64,000 bases of DNA from Phytophthora quininea (GCA_011947345.1 JAAVTG010000057.1:248001-312000), one strand, 5' to 3'; shown: positions 12,709-25,636, counted from the first letter of the stretch. Numbers and translations: made by a program. Notes: generated by a model not told the origin, from the letters alone.

Positions 12709-12791
12709 ACAGTGTTAATCAAACAGATCGTGCACATTTTTGGTCGCTATATTTCGCTTGTACTTGAAACGACGTCGACTGCCGAGCACAG

Positions 12792-14528
12792 ATGCAAGCT
12801 AAACAATATGAGGTACGTGAGCGGCATGACAGTGCGCTGCGTAGGAGTTGCAGACTAAGCACGATTGCAGGAACGCATTCTCAAGTTGCAAGATGCCTTG
12901 GAAATGCAGAAGCTAAAGAATACTTGTACGACCTTCGATTGTAAGACATAATCAAGATGCTGATGCGTTGTGGTTTGAAAACAGCTCAGCTCGGGAGGAT
13001 TCGGTAGGTTGGCATAGATTCGTGTCATTTGCTGCTTGAGTATCTGGGTGATATTGTGAATGTGCCATTATTCAGAACGCTGGAAGATCAGCTGGACAAA
13101 GTCCAAGTTGCTCTGGAGGAAGAACGAGAGGAAAAGTGTGATGCTTGATGCTTAAACTCGACAACATGCTGTGCATCTGCTTATTTAACACTGCTGTTTC
13201 TAATACGCGCAGAGAGAAAATATTGAAGAACCGACAAACAAATCGACTGTTGATGGAGCTTCGAGAAGAGCGTGTCCAGCGACTGCAAGATCTCGAGGAG
13301 ATTTACGCGAAGGATAAGAGACTCGAGGCTCTGGCAGCCGAAATGGTACGTGCCAGGAAATCGTAAAAGTCTCTCTAACCGTGTCTATCATCCAGTCTGC
13401 AGCGACAACAGGAATTCATCAAGCAAACGACGAAATGGCTCATAAAGATGCAGAGATCGTTGGGCTTCGAGCCACAACACGCGCCAGTGCAAAACTTTTT
13501 CAGGTTTGCTGCATTCTCGTGATTCTCTCTTAAAATTAAGGTGTGTTCTAAACACTGCCACATAGAAAGCTGAACAAGACTTCCTTGCCACTCACCAAGA
13601 CTTGGAGAAGACGCAGCTCAAGTTTCTCGACTGCAAGCGGTTCGTATTGTTACCATCTTCTCCTGCGAGTGATATTTCCACATGACTTGGTTGTTATAGC
13701 AAACTGTCTACAAAAGAACACGAAGTCCGCGTCTGGATCGAAAGATATGAACAGGTTATGATGGATCTTCATGCCGCTCAATTTCATCTGACACAAGAAG
13801 CTCGGAGTACGTTCAATTCCAATCAAGAATGCTGTAGCATCAATTCTCTAACGAATTGTGATGTACTCTTGCAGATGCAAGCTCAAAAGAGATTGCACTG
13901 ACGGTATGTTCATCTAAGGAAAACTAATCCGGTCTAACCACTGTTCAAAGTAGCGAGGACACACAATCGATCTTGACAGCTCAACAAATGGCTCCACGGT
14001 TCTCCGTCGGCGTCCTGTGGCTGTAATGAAACCAGTTGGCCTACACGATCGCGCCGTTCGGAGATACCGTCAGAACCAAATCCCGAATCGATCTCAAGCC
14101 GGCACAGCCAGTATAACAAATTTGCACTCAGTGCCGCGGTTGGAACCCGTGCGATCTACTGGCTCATTACCTCCATCTCATAACAATGGCATGTCGTCTG
14201 AGTCCGCGGCTGCTATTAGCCGCGACTGCTTCCAGTGCACAACTACAGCAGTCATACCAGCGACAAAACCACGGAAATTACGGTGCGCTCCACAGACTCC
14301 TGTAATTCCTTCCCGTTGCAACGCCACTTACCTCGTGCTTCCAGAAAACCTGACTCCACGAGAGATGAGCGGGATTCTCCGTACGGCGTGCCTTGTGTAT
14401 TGTCAACCAAGTCTTACTTATACAACTTTTATTATTTACACAGTGAAAATAATCCGGGATCGAAATACCTCGGCTACGGACTCGGTCTCCTCAAGAAAGA
14501 CCACATTGTACTGTCCAACCATTATTGA
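12792..14528 (+). CDS. Multi-exon coiled-coil protein, unknown function
   Basis: A string of small exons separated by 50-70 bp introns encodes heptad-rich sequence. Readable parts begin with MQAKQYE (12792) and ERILKLQDALEMQKLK, followed by TLEDQLDKVQVALEEE (about 13078). Next come LKNRQTNRLLMELREE (about 13220) and KAEQDFLATHQDLEKTQ (about 13565). The tail from about 14000 is basic and Ser/Thr-rich, and a last short exon ends in a frame with LGLLKKDH at about 14528. I do not recognise the family; given the flagellar neighbour a cytoskeletal or ciliary role is possible but unproven. Exact exon borders need transcript data. It converges on the next gene with only about 12 bp between stops. Confidence 0.55.
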
Positions 14529-14540
14529 CGTCTTCCAGAT

Positions 14541-17500
14541 TTAAGAAGTCGGCGTCGTGAAGCTCCGAAGTCGATCATCATATGACTCCTTGCACCGTTC
14601 CATCACCTCTCGAATTGCTGCAAGAACATCAGGTCTGGTCCGCGCTAAGCTGATATCGTACGACTCCATGTCTCCCTGAATCCTCATGTTGGCAATTTGC
14701 TCCATCAAGAGGTCGCGTGAATTAGACGAAGAGAAGCGATATTCACCTAATTTCTGCGATGGTGGTACACAAACACCGGAAGCAAATAATGCCGGCATTG
14801 GATGCGTCGACGTCTTTGAAAGCGCCACGAAAACAGCTCGTAAGTAGCATACTACGAGCTCAACCAGATCAATAAATTCGAGATGGGGCCGGTGGTTGTT
14901 AAACGCAATTGCTTCGGACACGATTCCGCATAGCTCAATTACCAATACGCAACTGCAAACACAGAACAAGTTAGCAGGATAATTATTATCAAATAAACCC
15001 ATGTTGACATACCTGATAGTACTGTTGACCGCTTCTCCAGCTGGCACAGTTTTAATCAGGCATTCCACAATACACTCCAAGCACCCATGCAGTTCACGTA
15101 ATTCGAATCCTTCCGACCGATCAACTGTAATATCTGTCTTACACTTAGCGTTCGCATTAAGGTTGGCGTGATTCAGAACGGCCCGTACAAACTGACACAA
15201 TGGCACCATTGTTTCAAGAAAGCAGCCTCTGTCTTTCTGTACTGTAAATTCCAGCGATTCCATGACGAAATCGTTCAGCACAAATCCACGCAAGCTCTTA
15301 ACGCGGTCAACCTTGCCAGAGGTAGTAGATGTGTGACGCGCCTGTGAATGCTCGAAAGCTTTCGTGCATTTGCAGCGAAAGAGCCCACATGATAAATAGA
15401 AAGCTTCACGTCGAATCGCCCCTACTCGAAACTCACGTCTGGAGTTGCGGGACGTATGACTGTCGGGGTAGTAATTATGAATGCCAAGAGGCCCCTCGGG
15501 ATCTAAAATGTTTACTAAGAGCGTTCGTAGTGGCGATAAGCTCCAGCCACCTTTGAAGGTCTGGTAGATCTCCGAAGTCTGCGCAAACCAGTGTAACAAA
15601 CTTGGATACTTTTGCCGCGCGAAAAACAGCTGCACGCTGTTCACAAACGTCATCGATTGTGAACAGAACCCTTTCGAAGCTCTACATTTAAGTCTCGCAC
15701 ACCGCTTCGCTGAATTAGCGATTGCTTTGGGAGCCGCTCGGATGCTTGAGTGTATTCGGTGCTACCCACCTGCCGAAACAACAATTCCATCGCGTCAAAA
15801 AACAAATTGGTCTCGCCGATCGCCATTTCTCCACAGTAAAACAGAAACGAATCCATGCACTGATACATGAAGCGGAACATCGTCGTCACTCCCCGTAGTC
15901 GTCTACCAAATGATTTAATAGTGTCGTCCACGTCATGATATGACTGCCCAGTATAAGTATCCGCTCCGGCCTGGTTGAGGAAAAGCTCAGCAAACATATG
16001 CCAATCATGGTTAAACTGATCGATCTTGCTGCACGCTCGACGGAAATTCAACTTGTAAGACCTGCGCACCCAGTGGTTAGTAAATTAACCTGAACAATAT
16101 CCTTTAAAAAAATGTAGACGTACTCGAGAAAAGAGACAAAGATTCCTGACTGAGGATTCATCGTCTTCATACGAAGTTGATTCATCTCATTCCGATGGGC
16201 CGTTTGGTCGGCAAGGTACGACTGCCACATCGTTCCAGCGCTTTTGCAAAAGGCTTGAAACACATCCAAATGGAGATCATACAATATTTCAAAGTCGTCG
16301 AGGCCACTTTCGCTTTCTTGAACCACCGTTCGGAACTTACATGTCGATGCCACTCCACGCAACAAGTGTAGAAGTTGTGGATCGAAAGACAAGAAACCCA
16401 CAGGTTGTGGGCGGAGCAAGTGATAAATCAGTTCGTCAGTCAACATGACCCAGTAACTCGAATCGCGGCATTTCGCTTTTGTCGCTGGTGTTGCCGAACT
16501 TTCCACTGACAAAGGATTGTCAGTACCCTTGAAAACAATTGCAGTCGAGTTAAGAGCAGCCATATCAAGTGTCCCCATCAGCCATGCAGTCGCCAGTTCT
16601 TGTCCGGCTCGGTGGTTTTTCAAAAGGCCGTACCAAGCCATTCTTTCTCGGGATTGTACTTGAGAGCAGCACTTAAAACTCGCGGCGCGAGATTTCGAGA
16701 CTTGGCATATGTCGACGTCAAATTAGTCCAAAAGAACTGGAACTGACACGTGGAAATCATTCTACCCAGCAGATCAATCGCATACAACTCTTCAAACGCG
16801 GAGGCGTCATGTCCTGGATAGTTAAGTACGAGCTGCTGCAACCCCACACGCAAGTTGCCGATGATGAGCTGGATGGCTTTTGGTCTACAAAGCTCCACAG
16901 ACCAGGTAGGAGTAGCAACTTGGGTGCATCCACTTACAATTCCATCCAAGTCCAGCTCAGCCATCTCATCGTCCATAGTGTTGTACGAGTCGAACTCGGT
17001 TGCTAAGGCGTGCTTTGGTTTGTCTTGTGCTCGTGGTAACACTAGCTGCAAAATCTCCAATGCAATCTGTAAATCTTCGACTACAACGAGTTTGTGGGTA
17101 GCTGCAGTCAAGCATGCATCAAGCCCATTGCTAAGGATGTATTCCAAACTCTTCTCAACAGCAGCGCCATGAACAGATTCAGTGCTGGCTGAAGCAACCT
17201 GAATCAGTTTTCTTGTCAAGTCACGCAATTGATAGAGTGGCGATAATGCGGCACCTGTACAAACGAATTCAGCACGTCAGCGTGAAGTATCCCCACAGAC
17301 AGTAAATTCACCTACTTTGATGCCGGCGGCGAAGCTTCATAGGGTCCCTCGTTCTATCTGCAGTATTGTTGGCGCGTTTGGGAAGTGGGTTCGCTTGTAA
17401 AGCCCTCAACGACGCTTCCAGTCTACCGTTGAGTCCGCCAAATACAACAGGAAATTCGGTAGAGTTTTTTGTAGTAGCAATGCCCCAAAAGCATACAGTG

Positions 17501-20500
17501 CCTGGGAACACAATACTTCGCTTTCAGCGTTCGCCCACCGAAGGATTTCCTTGCAGTAAAAGTCCGCTTCTCGCTCCATATATTTGATATCCTTGACGGA
17601 ACGATCGCCCGGGAACTTTTCGTCCTCGCCGCACTCCAAACACACCCCAATAATCGCGAATGTGAGCAGTATCGAAGTGGCCATTCGTCCCTGCGTACAA
17701 AAACAAATGTTTAGCTCACGCATATCAGCTGTAGTGAAACAGACGGCGAACCTTTTCCGGTTCAATAGTCTGCACTTTTGGAGTAGACTGGGCTTTATGA
17801 GGCTTCGCATTTGTTGAGGCTTTGCTGGTACCCCATACCCAATCTTTGCGAGGAGCAGCTACCGTAGTCGCACTTGAGACCTGTGGTTTATCAGGTGGAG
17901 GCGGAATTGCATTTAAAATGGAGCGTCTAAATCTCCCTCGGAGAACACGCTTTTTCTGTTTGTTCAGTTGGACCTGTATAACAGGACAAGTACGCGTGAG
18001 TCAATGCTTAGTTCATATCCTCATTGAGAAGAACACATACTAGCTACATCTTACCCAAATAATTTTGCACAGTAATGACGTCAAGTCTTCATCGTTTTCG
18101 TCGCTGTCCTCAACAAGTCCAGAAAAGCTGGTTGTCACTTGGCATTGAACAGCAAATTGTTTAACAAAATCGGGGAGTTCCATAACATCATCCAGGTGGT
18201 TCAACGGCATCGCCCAAACTCGCCGCACGATATCCTCGACGATATCTGTCGAAGACAATGTAAATCACTACATTGCACAACAATAAAAGAAGTTGTACCT
18301 CACTAACCTTTAGATGGCTGCCACGATGTTGAAAGCTTCAGAATGCGCTTTAACATAAGTTGTGTGTGTATACCTATTAATTTGTCAACGTATTCTCACG
18401 TAAGATGTCGCCAATATATGAAGAACTCGCACAAACGTACTGGCATGATGCTGGACGTTAGGCTGCACCGTATTTTGACCTAGGAGGAGCTCGGGCTTGC
18501 CTCGTTGGAGAAGCTGCTTCACTACTTCCCATTTTGCGTCGTCCCTGTATTCGCAGGCCATGTCAGTAAAATATAATCACAACCGGGATATTAACTCACG
18601 CTGCGTCGCTGCATTCCATATTTTCACAACGCTTCCCAATGCTTGATAGAAGAATAACCAGTTCCCAAGTCATCTCCGATGCCAATAGCCGACTTTCCAA
18701 TACTTCAGCACTAAAACCGTTGTTGCTTAGAGGTTCAGGTGTGAAATCCGCATATAACCCCCGCTTGTTTCTCCTCGCACGAAGCAACGAGCAAGCTCGT
18801 CAAAATAACGTTCTCTGTAAACAGTTCTCAATAAATCCCAAAACTCTTTATCTTGTGACTCCTGCAGCAGCACCTCGCTTGTGCTGCGGCCATAAAGTGA
18901 TTTCCACAATGACAACGCCGGGATAGCGTTTGTTTCTTCACCTAAGCGATGTGATGACGGCAGATACAGATACAGGTCGAACAGAAACAGCATCGCAGCA
19001 AGCTTAACACGGTTCACAGGTAGAGTTCGTAAGAACGTGTCGTTCACCAATTTCTGAGCTCCCATCAAACGAAGGCTGGTGAATCTCATAGCGCCAACAA
19101 GCTCAAGAGAATACCAGTACGTGTGTGAGATCGCAGTTAGAAGCGGAGTGGTTCTTGCATCTCGTGTCGCGACCTCGAAATAAAAGAAATACGCCTTGCA
19201 GTCTCCAAACAACGACTCACAGTCAGGTAGCTGTCGTAGAAGAGCCCCCATCTGCTTTAAAATCATTTGAAGTTGATCAGGCAAAGCTGACACATGAATG
19301 CCTTCAAGTGCCTCGAGTAATTGGGCAGCAAAGCTAGCAATGGCTGTGTGGTATGTTTCTTCGAGAGAAACCAAGGCAATCCACTCAGGCGAACTCACGT
19401 AGGCTTCTTCAGTACCAGTGCCACTACTTTCTCTAGCAAGAGCCTCCATAAATTCACGTTCTTGCAATCTGAGATCATTCAGCAGCTGTCGAAGACAACA
19501 AAATTGTCGCCTTGCAACATCACCAAACCTCCTGACGTCTTCAAAATCGAAGAGGTTATTGAGGAATAAATGTTGGGGAACGGATGGGCCGCAAATATGC
19601 CACCCAAACTCCGGCAGTGCTTGCCACGATGCTTCTTCAATCGCACGAATTTGTTCCGCATTTCCCAACACGTCTTCAAACGCAAATGGAGCTTCAGAGA
19701 CTAAAGGCTGGGGGTGGGTGGATCGCTAACATGCTGCTTCGCAAAACGGTGGTCCGATACCACACTAGTTGCCTTAGGCAGCTGGTTCTTACGAGGCTGC
19801 TTCTCCCAGTTAACACGCGGATCTGCAGGGGTGATACTTCGTTGTCTTCTGTCCAATACCACACCGGTTGCCTTGGGCAGCTGGTTCTTGCGAGCTTGCT
19901 GCTCCCAGTTAAAACGCGGATCTGCAGGAGTGATACTTCGTTGTCTTGTGCGTGGCTGATTTTTGCGAGCAAGCTTGGCCCAGTTAAACCGAGGATCGGA
20001 TGACGTCGAGATCCTTTGTCTCCCGATTAGGCGAATATTTGTGTTAAACCTCTGCTTGGGGTCTTGGCGAGGAAAATAATCATCCAATGTCGTGCTCGAA
20101 ACTGGTTTCTTCCGTCGTGAAACTTTCTTCGGGGCAGTGAACTGATGTTCTTCTACAGATGCAGCGTCGACAAAATTTCATGCGCGTAAGATTCGTCGCC
20201 CGAGTATGCTGATTGTTCACTGTCCGACGAGTACTCCGATTGAGCCACCTTTACGGATGGAACCAATTCATTTCGCCTCTCAAAAGCATTCTCCAGGGCT
20301 TGTTTGACTCGACGCGCCCAAGGATTGCACATGTTTAATTTCTCTTGCCACTTGTCAATGTTCTGGTCTAGCAGCTGAAGGTCTTGAGGCTGCATGCAAC
20401 ACGAATTTTATAACATTAAAATTCCATACAGCATTCACCACGCATTAAACTAGTACCAATTCGCTGTTCTTGAGCAGTCTCTTCATAATAATGTTCATAA

Positions 20501-21910
20501 CATCTTCTCCGCAATTGACCAATGTTTTTGTAATATACGTCTCCATTTCGCACACCTGTCCGGCAAGCATACAGTGGTCAGCATGAGTGAATTCCTCCAA
20601 AGGTTGTAGCACTTACCTTCTCGTATATACCGTTTAGGGTCGCAGTATCCATCGCACTCAGCTGTTTCACTTTACTATTGATCTCAGCTTGCTCCGTGTG
20701 AAATTCGATCATCTTCTGCTGCATCTCGTCGTATACTTCACGAAGCTGCTTCTTTAGTCCGTGCTTTGTGGTCGCCAGACGAATGCCCGTTGTGCGGATG
20801 ACATCTTCCGGCAGCTCTTCCGAGTTTCCTTCGGGTTGAATAAATCCCTCATCGTCTTCGTAACCTCCAACATAACGCTTAGTCTTTGGTGAACGCGTTT
20901 TTCTACGTTTGTGCTGACGCCACTGCGCACCAGTGGCGCCATGTCTTCTCGCGGCGGGAGGATCTTCTTCCACATACACCGTGTTGCGATCTGCGTCGCT
21001 GGTGCTAGCAGCAGAATAAGTATCATCCTCATTACTCTCCTCGTCACTGCTAACAATGATATGCTGTCGTCGCCGGTTAGCAGCGATTCTAGGGGTGGGG
21101 GACTCTGGGGCGCTGCTTCAATTTCTTGATCACTGAATAATTCACTTGACGTCTCCAGCGCGCTAGGTTTGCTTTCGTAGGAAGGGTCAGAGTCACGACT
21201 AGCCCCAGTAGCAGGTTTTTCCTCTGTCCTGCTACTTAATTTCTTCATTTCGTCACTGTGAGCACCCTGTGCTTCATCATGCACTCGATGCGAGTGCTTC
21301 TGGCGCTTACGTGGCTGTTTCACTGTTCCATTGTGCTCTGAATGCGTTGCTTCCCACTCTCGTTTCTTGGCGATCCTCTTCTGTTGCTCCTCGAATGGCT
21401 TATTAATGAAATCGTCTACACAATCACGAATTAGTCTATAGAACACAATTTTTATAACAACTCGCAGCTCACCGTGGTAATACTCTCTGTCCACGTGCTC
21501 TCGATTCGACTGTTTTTCTAGCAGCTTGGAGGACTTGACATACTCGCTCGCAATACGCTTCTCGAAGCCCCCATCACGTAGCTGACGTCGTAGTAGAGCT
21601 GGTCGTCTCCATCCGCATCCTTGGCCCAGTAGAACTTGCGAACGCGTCCAGCGCCGCCCGGTTTATTGATTCCAGGCCAGGTGCGCGAGGCTACCTCCAC
21701 CAGAGTGCCGATCTGTAGCTCCTTCGGCTCTGCGTCTTCCACATCAGTATGCGACTGCTCTTCCTCCTGCACGTCTTGTACGGAAACTTGTACGTCTTCA
21801 GCGGCCTCTTCGTACACTTCTTGACGGTATTCGTTCTCGTGTGGATCGTTGACAGCCTCCAGTGCGTCCTGCTCCTCGTCAGAGTCCGGAACAAAGTCTT
21901 CCGCATCCAT
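14541..21910 (-). CDS. Large MMS22L-like DNA repair protein with N-terminal extension
   Basis: A long multi-exon minus-strand gene. The N-terminus (MDAEDFVPDSDEE, start 21910) is acidic. It is followed by a small beta-rich module with the motif TWPGINKPGGAGRV, then a basic/acidic disordered region, and tandem repeats at 19749-20021. From about 19690 to 14541 the protein is helical. Its start (ALPEFGWHICGPSVPQ and then RRFGDVARRQF) and the later ALSLWKSLYG and KEFWDLLR pattern resemble the N-terminal region of MMS22L, which works with TONSL at stalled forks. I treat it as one gene because the frame beginning near 19690 has a stop just upstream and no ATG for about 80 codons. Frame shifts sit on homopolymers at 21568-21572, 20172-20175, 19710-19714 and 18758-18762. 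Another lies near 21050. The MMS22L assignment is by pattern and moderate. Confidence 0.5.
19749..20021 (-). repeat. Tandem 33-residue coding repeat (about 2.8 copies)
   Basis: Two units of 33 codons and one partial of 25 codons lie head to tail in the MMS22L-like gene. Each carries RQRSITPADPRFNW followed by ARKNQLPKAT (variants ISTSSDPRFNW and PADPRVNWEKQ). The DNA copies at about 19770-19850 and 19860-19950 are strongly similar, so the duplication is recent. The DPRFNW core could be a short linear binding motif in multiple copies. Confidence 0.8.
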
Positions 21911-23240
21911 CTTCAGCACGAAAAGTGCAGGTTTGGTGCGCAAAACCCTGTGCTCTTCATTGGCTAAAATTGAATAAGACTCCAAGCTTGCAAGTTATGA
22001 ACACCAGAACTCGCCGCTGAAGTTGTGTGTCAAGCAGCAGGTCCATGTCGCGATACGTCTTTGAACGTCTTCAAGGTTACGGATAAACGTCTTCGAATTT
22101 TGCCTTCCAACAACTGCGGCGTTGGAGGCTCCACTTTGCCAATCGGTCCACACACCAGCAGTAGCATGACTGAAGACGTGCTGGCTCTGGAGTGCTGTGG
22201 TCGAAAGTTCTTGTCATCGGATGGGGAATTTCGACATCTCTTCGTCGGGCGAGCCGGGTGTTGCCTTCGCTGTCCTCCACACACTGCTGTGCCGACAGCT
22301 TTGTGGAGACATCTACTGTAACTGATCCTGCATGTCGTCATGTGGGTTCTCCATTTTTCTTGTTGATGTCGACGTGGTGAACGCAGCAGGAACGCAGTTC
22401 TGTATTTGTTTGACGAATGCATTGCTTGCATTGCAACTGGTAAACCCGTTGTCTCGCTGTCGATAACCTGTCGTTCGTGCGGTCGTTTTCTGTGTGATGG
22501 AGGAAGGCGATTACCTGGCGGCCTGCCCTTGCGGCCGCAAACCTGGGCTTACTTGTTGAGCGTGCTCATGTTGGCAAGTTTCATTTCCCGTCCTGTCGGC
22601 GGACTAAACGGAAACTGGACCGAGTTTGATCTCGCGACATGGTCATCTGGAACTGGTTCTGTTGCTGGTGGACTTGTTTGCGCCTCGCTGGCCTTGAAAG
22701 TCAGTGCCCTCGCACTTTGGTCTTGCTCCCGAGCAACTCTTGCTATCACCGTAGGTCTCGAGTTGGTGTGTGGAGTCTCGACAGCTATGATTGCAGTTTC
22801 TCCACGCTTCTCATATAGTTTGTTTCGAGTCGACGGATCGGGTTTTCCGGCTCGTTGGATATCGAGAATGCATCCGCAGGATGGACGATGTCGGCATCCT
22901 TCCGGTGACACCAGCGAGGCCAAGCTCATGCTCAATCGTAGCGCTGGGTTTTAGCGCTTTCCTTCTATCCGTGTCAGCTTGTCTTTACAGACGATGCAGC
23001 TGCCGTACATGGATTTCCGGTCGCGCCGTTCAGTCACAAGTGCGAATATGTCTTATCATATTGAATCGAATGGGGTAGTGACGCCGACAAGGATGCTTAG
23101 ATTATAATGTACGTGATTTCCTCATTCTTCTCCAACACGAATGCCAGCAGGCCATCAAAATTGATGCCGACAGTAAACTGTTACCATTCGTCGACTGCAT
23201 TATTATTATTTTTTCACGTAGAATTGGTCGACCTCTGCCT
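21911..23240. other. Unassigned region between MMS22L-like gene and accessory block
   Basis: About 1.3 kb with short overlapping frames on both strands. A plus-strand piece from an ATG at 22168 (MTEDVLALECCGRKFLSSDG) and one near 22410 with CxxC pairs (CIACIATG and CRSCGRFLC) could be Cys-rich exons. A minus-strand frame at 22549-22935 is also open. Nothing matches a family I know; decayed mobile DNA is as likely as a small gene. Confidence 0.3.
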
Positions 23241-24033
23241 AGTATCTAATGCTACTCAAATATCTGCTCCTCGATTTGCAGTATGCGCCGTACAACATGA
23301 AGTCGAAGGCAAGCAGCATCACCATCCTGATAATGTCGTCTTTTGGTGTTGGCATTGAGGGTGATGATCCCGTAGATGATCAAAGCTATCCCGATCCAAA
23401 ATCCCACGAAGAGCACCCACATCGTAACATCTATTAAGGAATATAGTTAAACAATAAAATATTATCAATGCCACCATAAGAGCGTCTGGGGCTTGCGCAT
23501 TGGATCGAAGAAGTGCAAGGATTGCTTCGAAAAGCCCTGCCCATGGATCACACCAGCGATCGCGCTCTTCCAACGTAGCAGCAATGTTAGAAACATAAAT
23601 ACATGATGTGGTTTTGCGTCGTACCGTTAGGAAGCACCACCAGGACGTGGACATCGTTGATGTCTGCAGCTCCCTCGCTGGGGAAGGTTAAATGCGCGGC
23701 GTTCAGGCTGGATCAATCTGCCATCTCGGGGTAGACTTCCACTCTAGCGTCGATCCGGCTCCGGCCATGAAGGATCGCTAGCCCCTCAGCTTCCGCTCTT
23801 GTCACCCATGGGTTTGGTTGCCCTCTTAGGGTCACCGAATAGCGTTTACCTCGGTAGACTTTCAGGGTGGGTGCGGGCAAAGGATAGCCCATCTCCTCCT
23901 TAACGCACACCAGCAGGTCGTACACAGTCGACCATTCGTTCACGTAGACGGTATTCACGACGTGATCGCCAGTGGCGTCGATGCTGACGACAACGAAGTT
24001 GATCTGCTTGGTCGTCTCCTTGGTCGCGGCCAT
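23240..24033 (-). pseudogene. Hypothetical ubiquitin-like protein, possibly Crinkler-related, broken
   Basis: From an ATG at 24033 the frame gives about 106 residues (MAATKETTKQINFVVVSID onward) with a beta-grasp-like alternation, then a TGA near 23713. The same frame stays open past the stop and runs to DINDVHVLVVLPN (about 23640), directly before a GT donor-like site. A ubiquitin-like start followed by an HVLVVLP motif recalls the N-terminal half of oomycete Crinkler proteins, but the LFLAK motif is absent, so this is speculative. Farther on, a hydrophobic segment (WVLFVGFWIGIALIIYGI, about 23400-23350) could be a membrane exon. No complete product is possible as read. Confidence 0.35.
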
Positions 24034-24289
24034 AGCGGTCTTTCTGATGCGAGGCAATGCGGAATCCCAGAGTGATGATCACTTCAACGTGCTCAGTTTT
24101 AGCCTATCAAAATCCGATGTTGCTGCAACAGCAACCCTCTTGGACAGCGCGACCCATGTTCGGCAGCTGAATCGCCTTTAAAGACTTGCTCCAGCCAACT
24201 TTCCTGATAAAGCTATACTCACGGACGATGTCTGTGCGTCTGCGAATCCGAGGGATTGTTAGAGATCGTTGACTTGTCGTGCGATGGAG

Positions 24290-24890
24290 GACTTACGGCT
24301 GCAGTGCGAACTGGAAGTACAAATCAACCGTGAAGCACCGTGAGGCGGTACAGCGACGATGTCGATGTCGTCGCTTGACAATTCCTCATCGCCAGGGATG
24401 TTGTACGCTCTCAATGGAAGCGACGGGCTCATCTTGGTGTAGCTTTTGATCGTTTCCTCGATCTCGCGGTAGCCGCGAATATGCGCGAAATCCCATTGTT
24501 TCGCCATGTCATAGGTGAGCCATTGACTTTCACGACCCGTCTCCGCCGCAGCCTCCCCAGTACCCGTAGATGCACGTCTGGTTAGATATAAATCTATCAC
24601 GTGGTAATCTTGTAAGTCCCTCACCTCTCGAATTCTCTTTTACGATTGCCTTCATATCCGAAACAAGCGTCGCTGCTGGCACTTGTGCACACGCATGGCC
24701 GATCCTACCCAAGACAATGTAGGTGACGCGTAGCAACGTCGCGGCTCCCTTCCCGTTGTTTGACGATTTTGAAATAAGTGTGATATTTGAAAGCTGGGGT
24801 GGTTTAGCTGTATATCCTGCAAAATATTCCTCGCAGAAAAACAGAGAAATGGGAGGCAATGACGAAAACCAAAATGACAAGTTTCGACTG
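24290..24890 (-). pseudogene. Hypothetical gene fragment
   Basis: Two minus-strand exon-like blocks. The first (about 24890-24625) includes VTYIVLGRIGHACAQVPAA and KAIVKENSR before a GT. The second (24624-24290) includes WDFAHIRGYREIEETIKSY and ELSSDDIDIVAVPP. They look like parts of one real protein but start and end are missing, and the upstream part would run into the inverted repeat at 24929. No family recognised. Confidence 0.3.
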
Positions 24891-24928
24891 ATAAACTCTT
24901 GAGCTTCTTCGTCAACCGCAGAATGTTG

Positions 24929-24959
24929 TACAGAGCTACCTCCCAGTATGACCCAGGGC
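24929..24959. repeat. 31-bp inverted repeat, left arm
   Basis: Begins TACAGAGCTACCTCCCAG. It is the exact reverse complement of 28924-28954, and weaker similarity continues about 10 bp inward. Both outer ends carry TA. The pair brackets the Crypton and LINE block; see the right arm. Confidence 0.85.
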
Positions 24960-25170
24960 TTCTCCAGTGGGATTTGTGCAAGTATAAAGTGCAGAGGGCG
25001 AGGTTCATGGCGTGGAGTGTATTGGTTTAGTTAATCAAAGCCGATACAGATAGGAACGGATTTGACAGGGTATGCCAGAATGAATTGACTTGGGAAATCG
25101 CAAGTCGTTGTACTTACAACTTTTGAAAGGCATCTGATTGGACAAAATTTTAACTGTTTTTTTGCTTCAG

Positions 25171-25333
25171 AGTTCGATGCGCAAGACGTGGCACTGCTGC
25201 AGGAGTCGTCGCCGACAGCCGACCGCTGTGCGGCTTCAAGGTCGTCATCGATGCTGAAAGGGCAAGACAAGGAGGCCAAGACGAAGATGAAGGACTCCCG
25301 GCTATCGCTGGCACCCAAGCCGACGGAGAGAAG
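25171..25333 (+). other. Isolated exon-like open segment
   Basis: A 163-nt segment with a good acceptor (TTTTTTTGCTTCAG) before it and GTATGA after it. It is open in one frame: FDAQDVALLQESSPTADRC, then a Lys/Ser-rich stretch ending KPTERR. It lies inside the inverted repeats but outside the Crypton coding region, on the opposite strand. It may be a captured host exon or chance. Confidence 0.3.
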
Positions 25334-25618
25334 GTATGAAGACCCGGCAGGGCAGGCGGAAGGCTGCTATTTTGTGACGGCATTGTTGACGAGCTGTTGC
25401 GCACGCTCAGGTAATGTTACCTTATGCAACAGATAGTACAATTGATTTACTAACTACTGGATATGGTACTACGATTTCTTACGCTTCCGTGACTGGAATG
25501 GCAGAGTTCGTGTGCGCGTGCTGCTCCCTTCTCGCACAAGTCTCAACAATGTGGTAAATTTTATCTGCTCTGCCTTGCGGGTCCTTTTGCTCGATTTTAA
25601 TGTTAGCGTGTCGTAGCC

Positions 25619-25636
25619 CAGTTTGAATAGCTCAAC
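25619..25636. repeat. Target-site duplication, left copy (18 bp)
   Basis: CAGTTTGAATAGCTCAAC, identical to 26847-26864. The two copies flank the LINE-like insert. Confidence 0.9.

Noticed and set aside
24652..25008. 118-residue minus-strand ORF
   Set aside because: It crosses the 31-bp inverted repeat arm and its composition is not protein-like; another frame there looks better.
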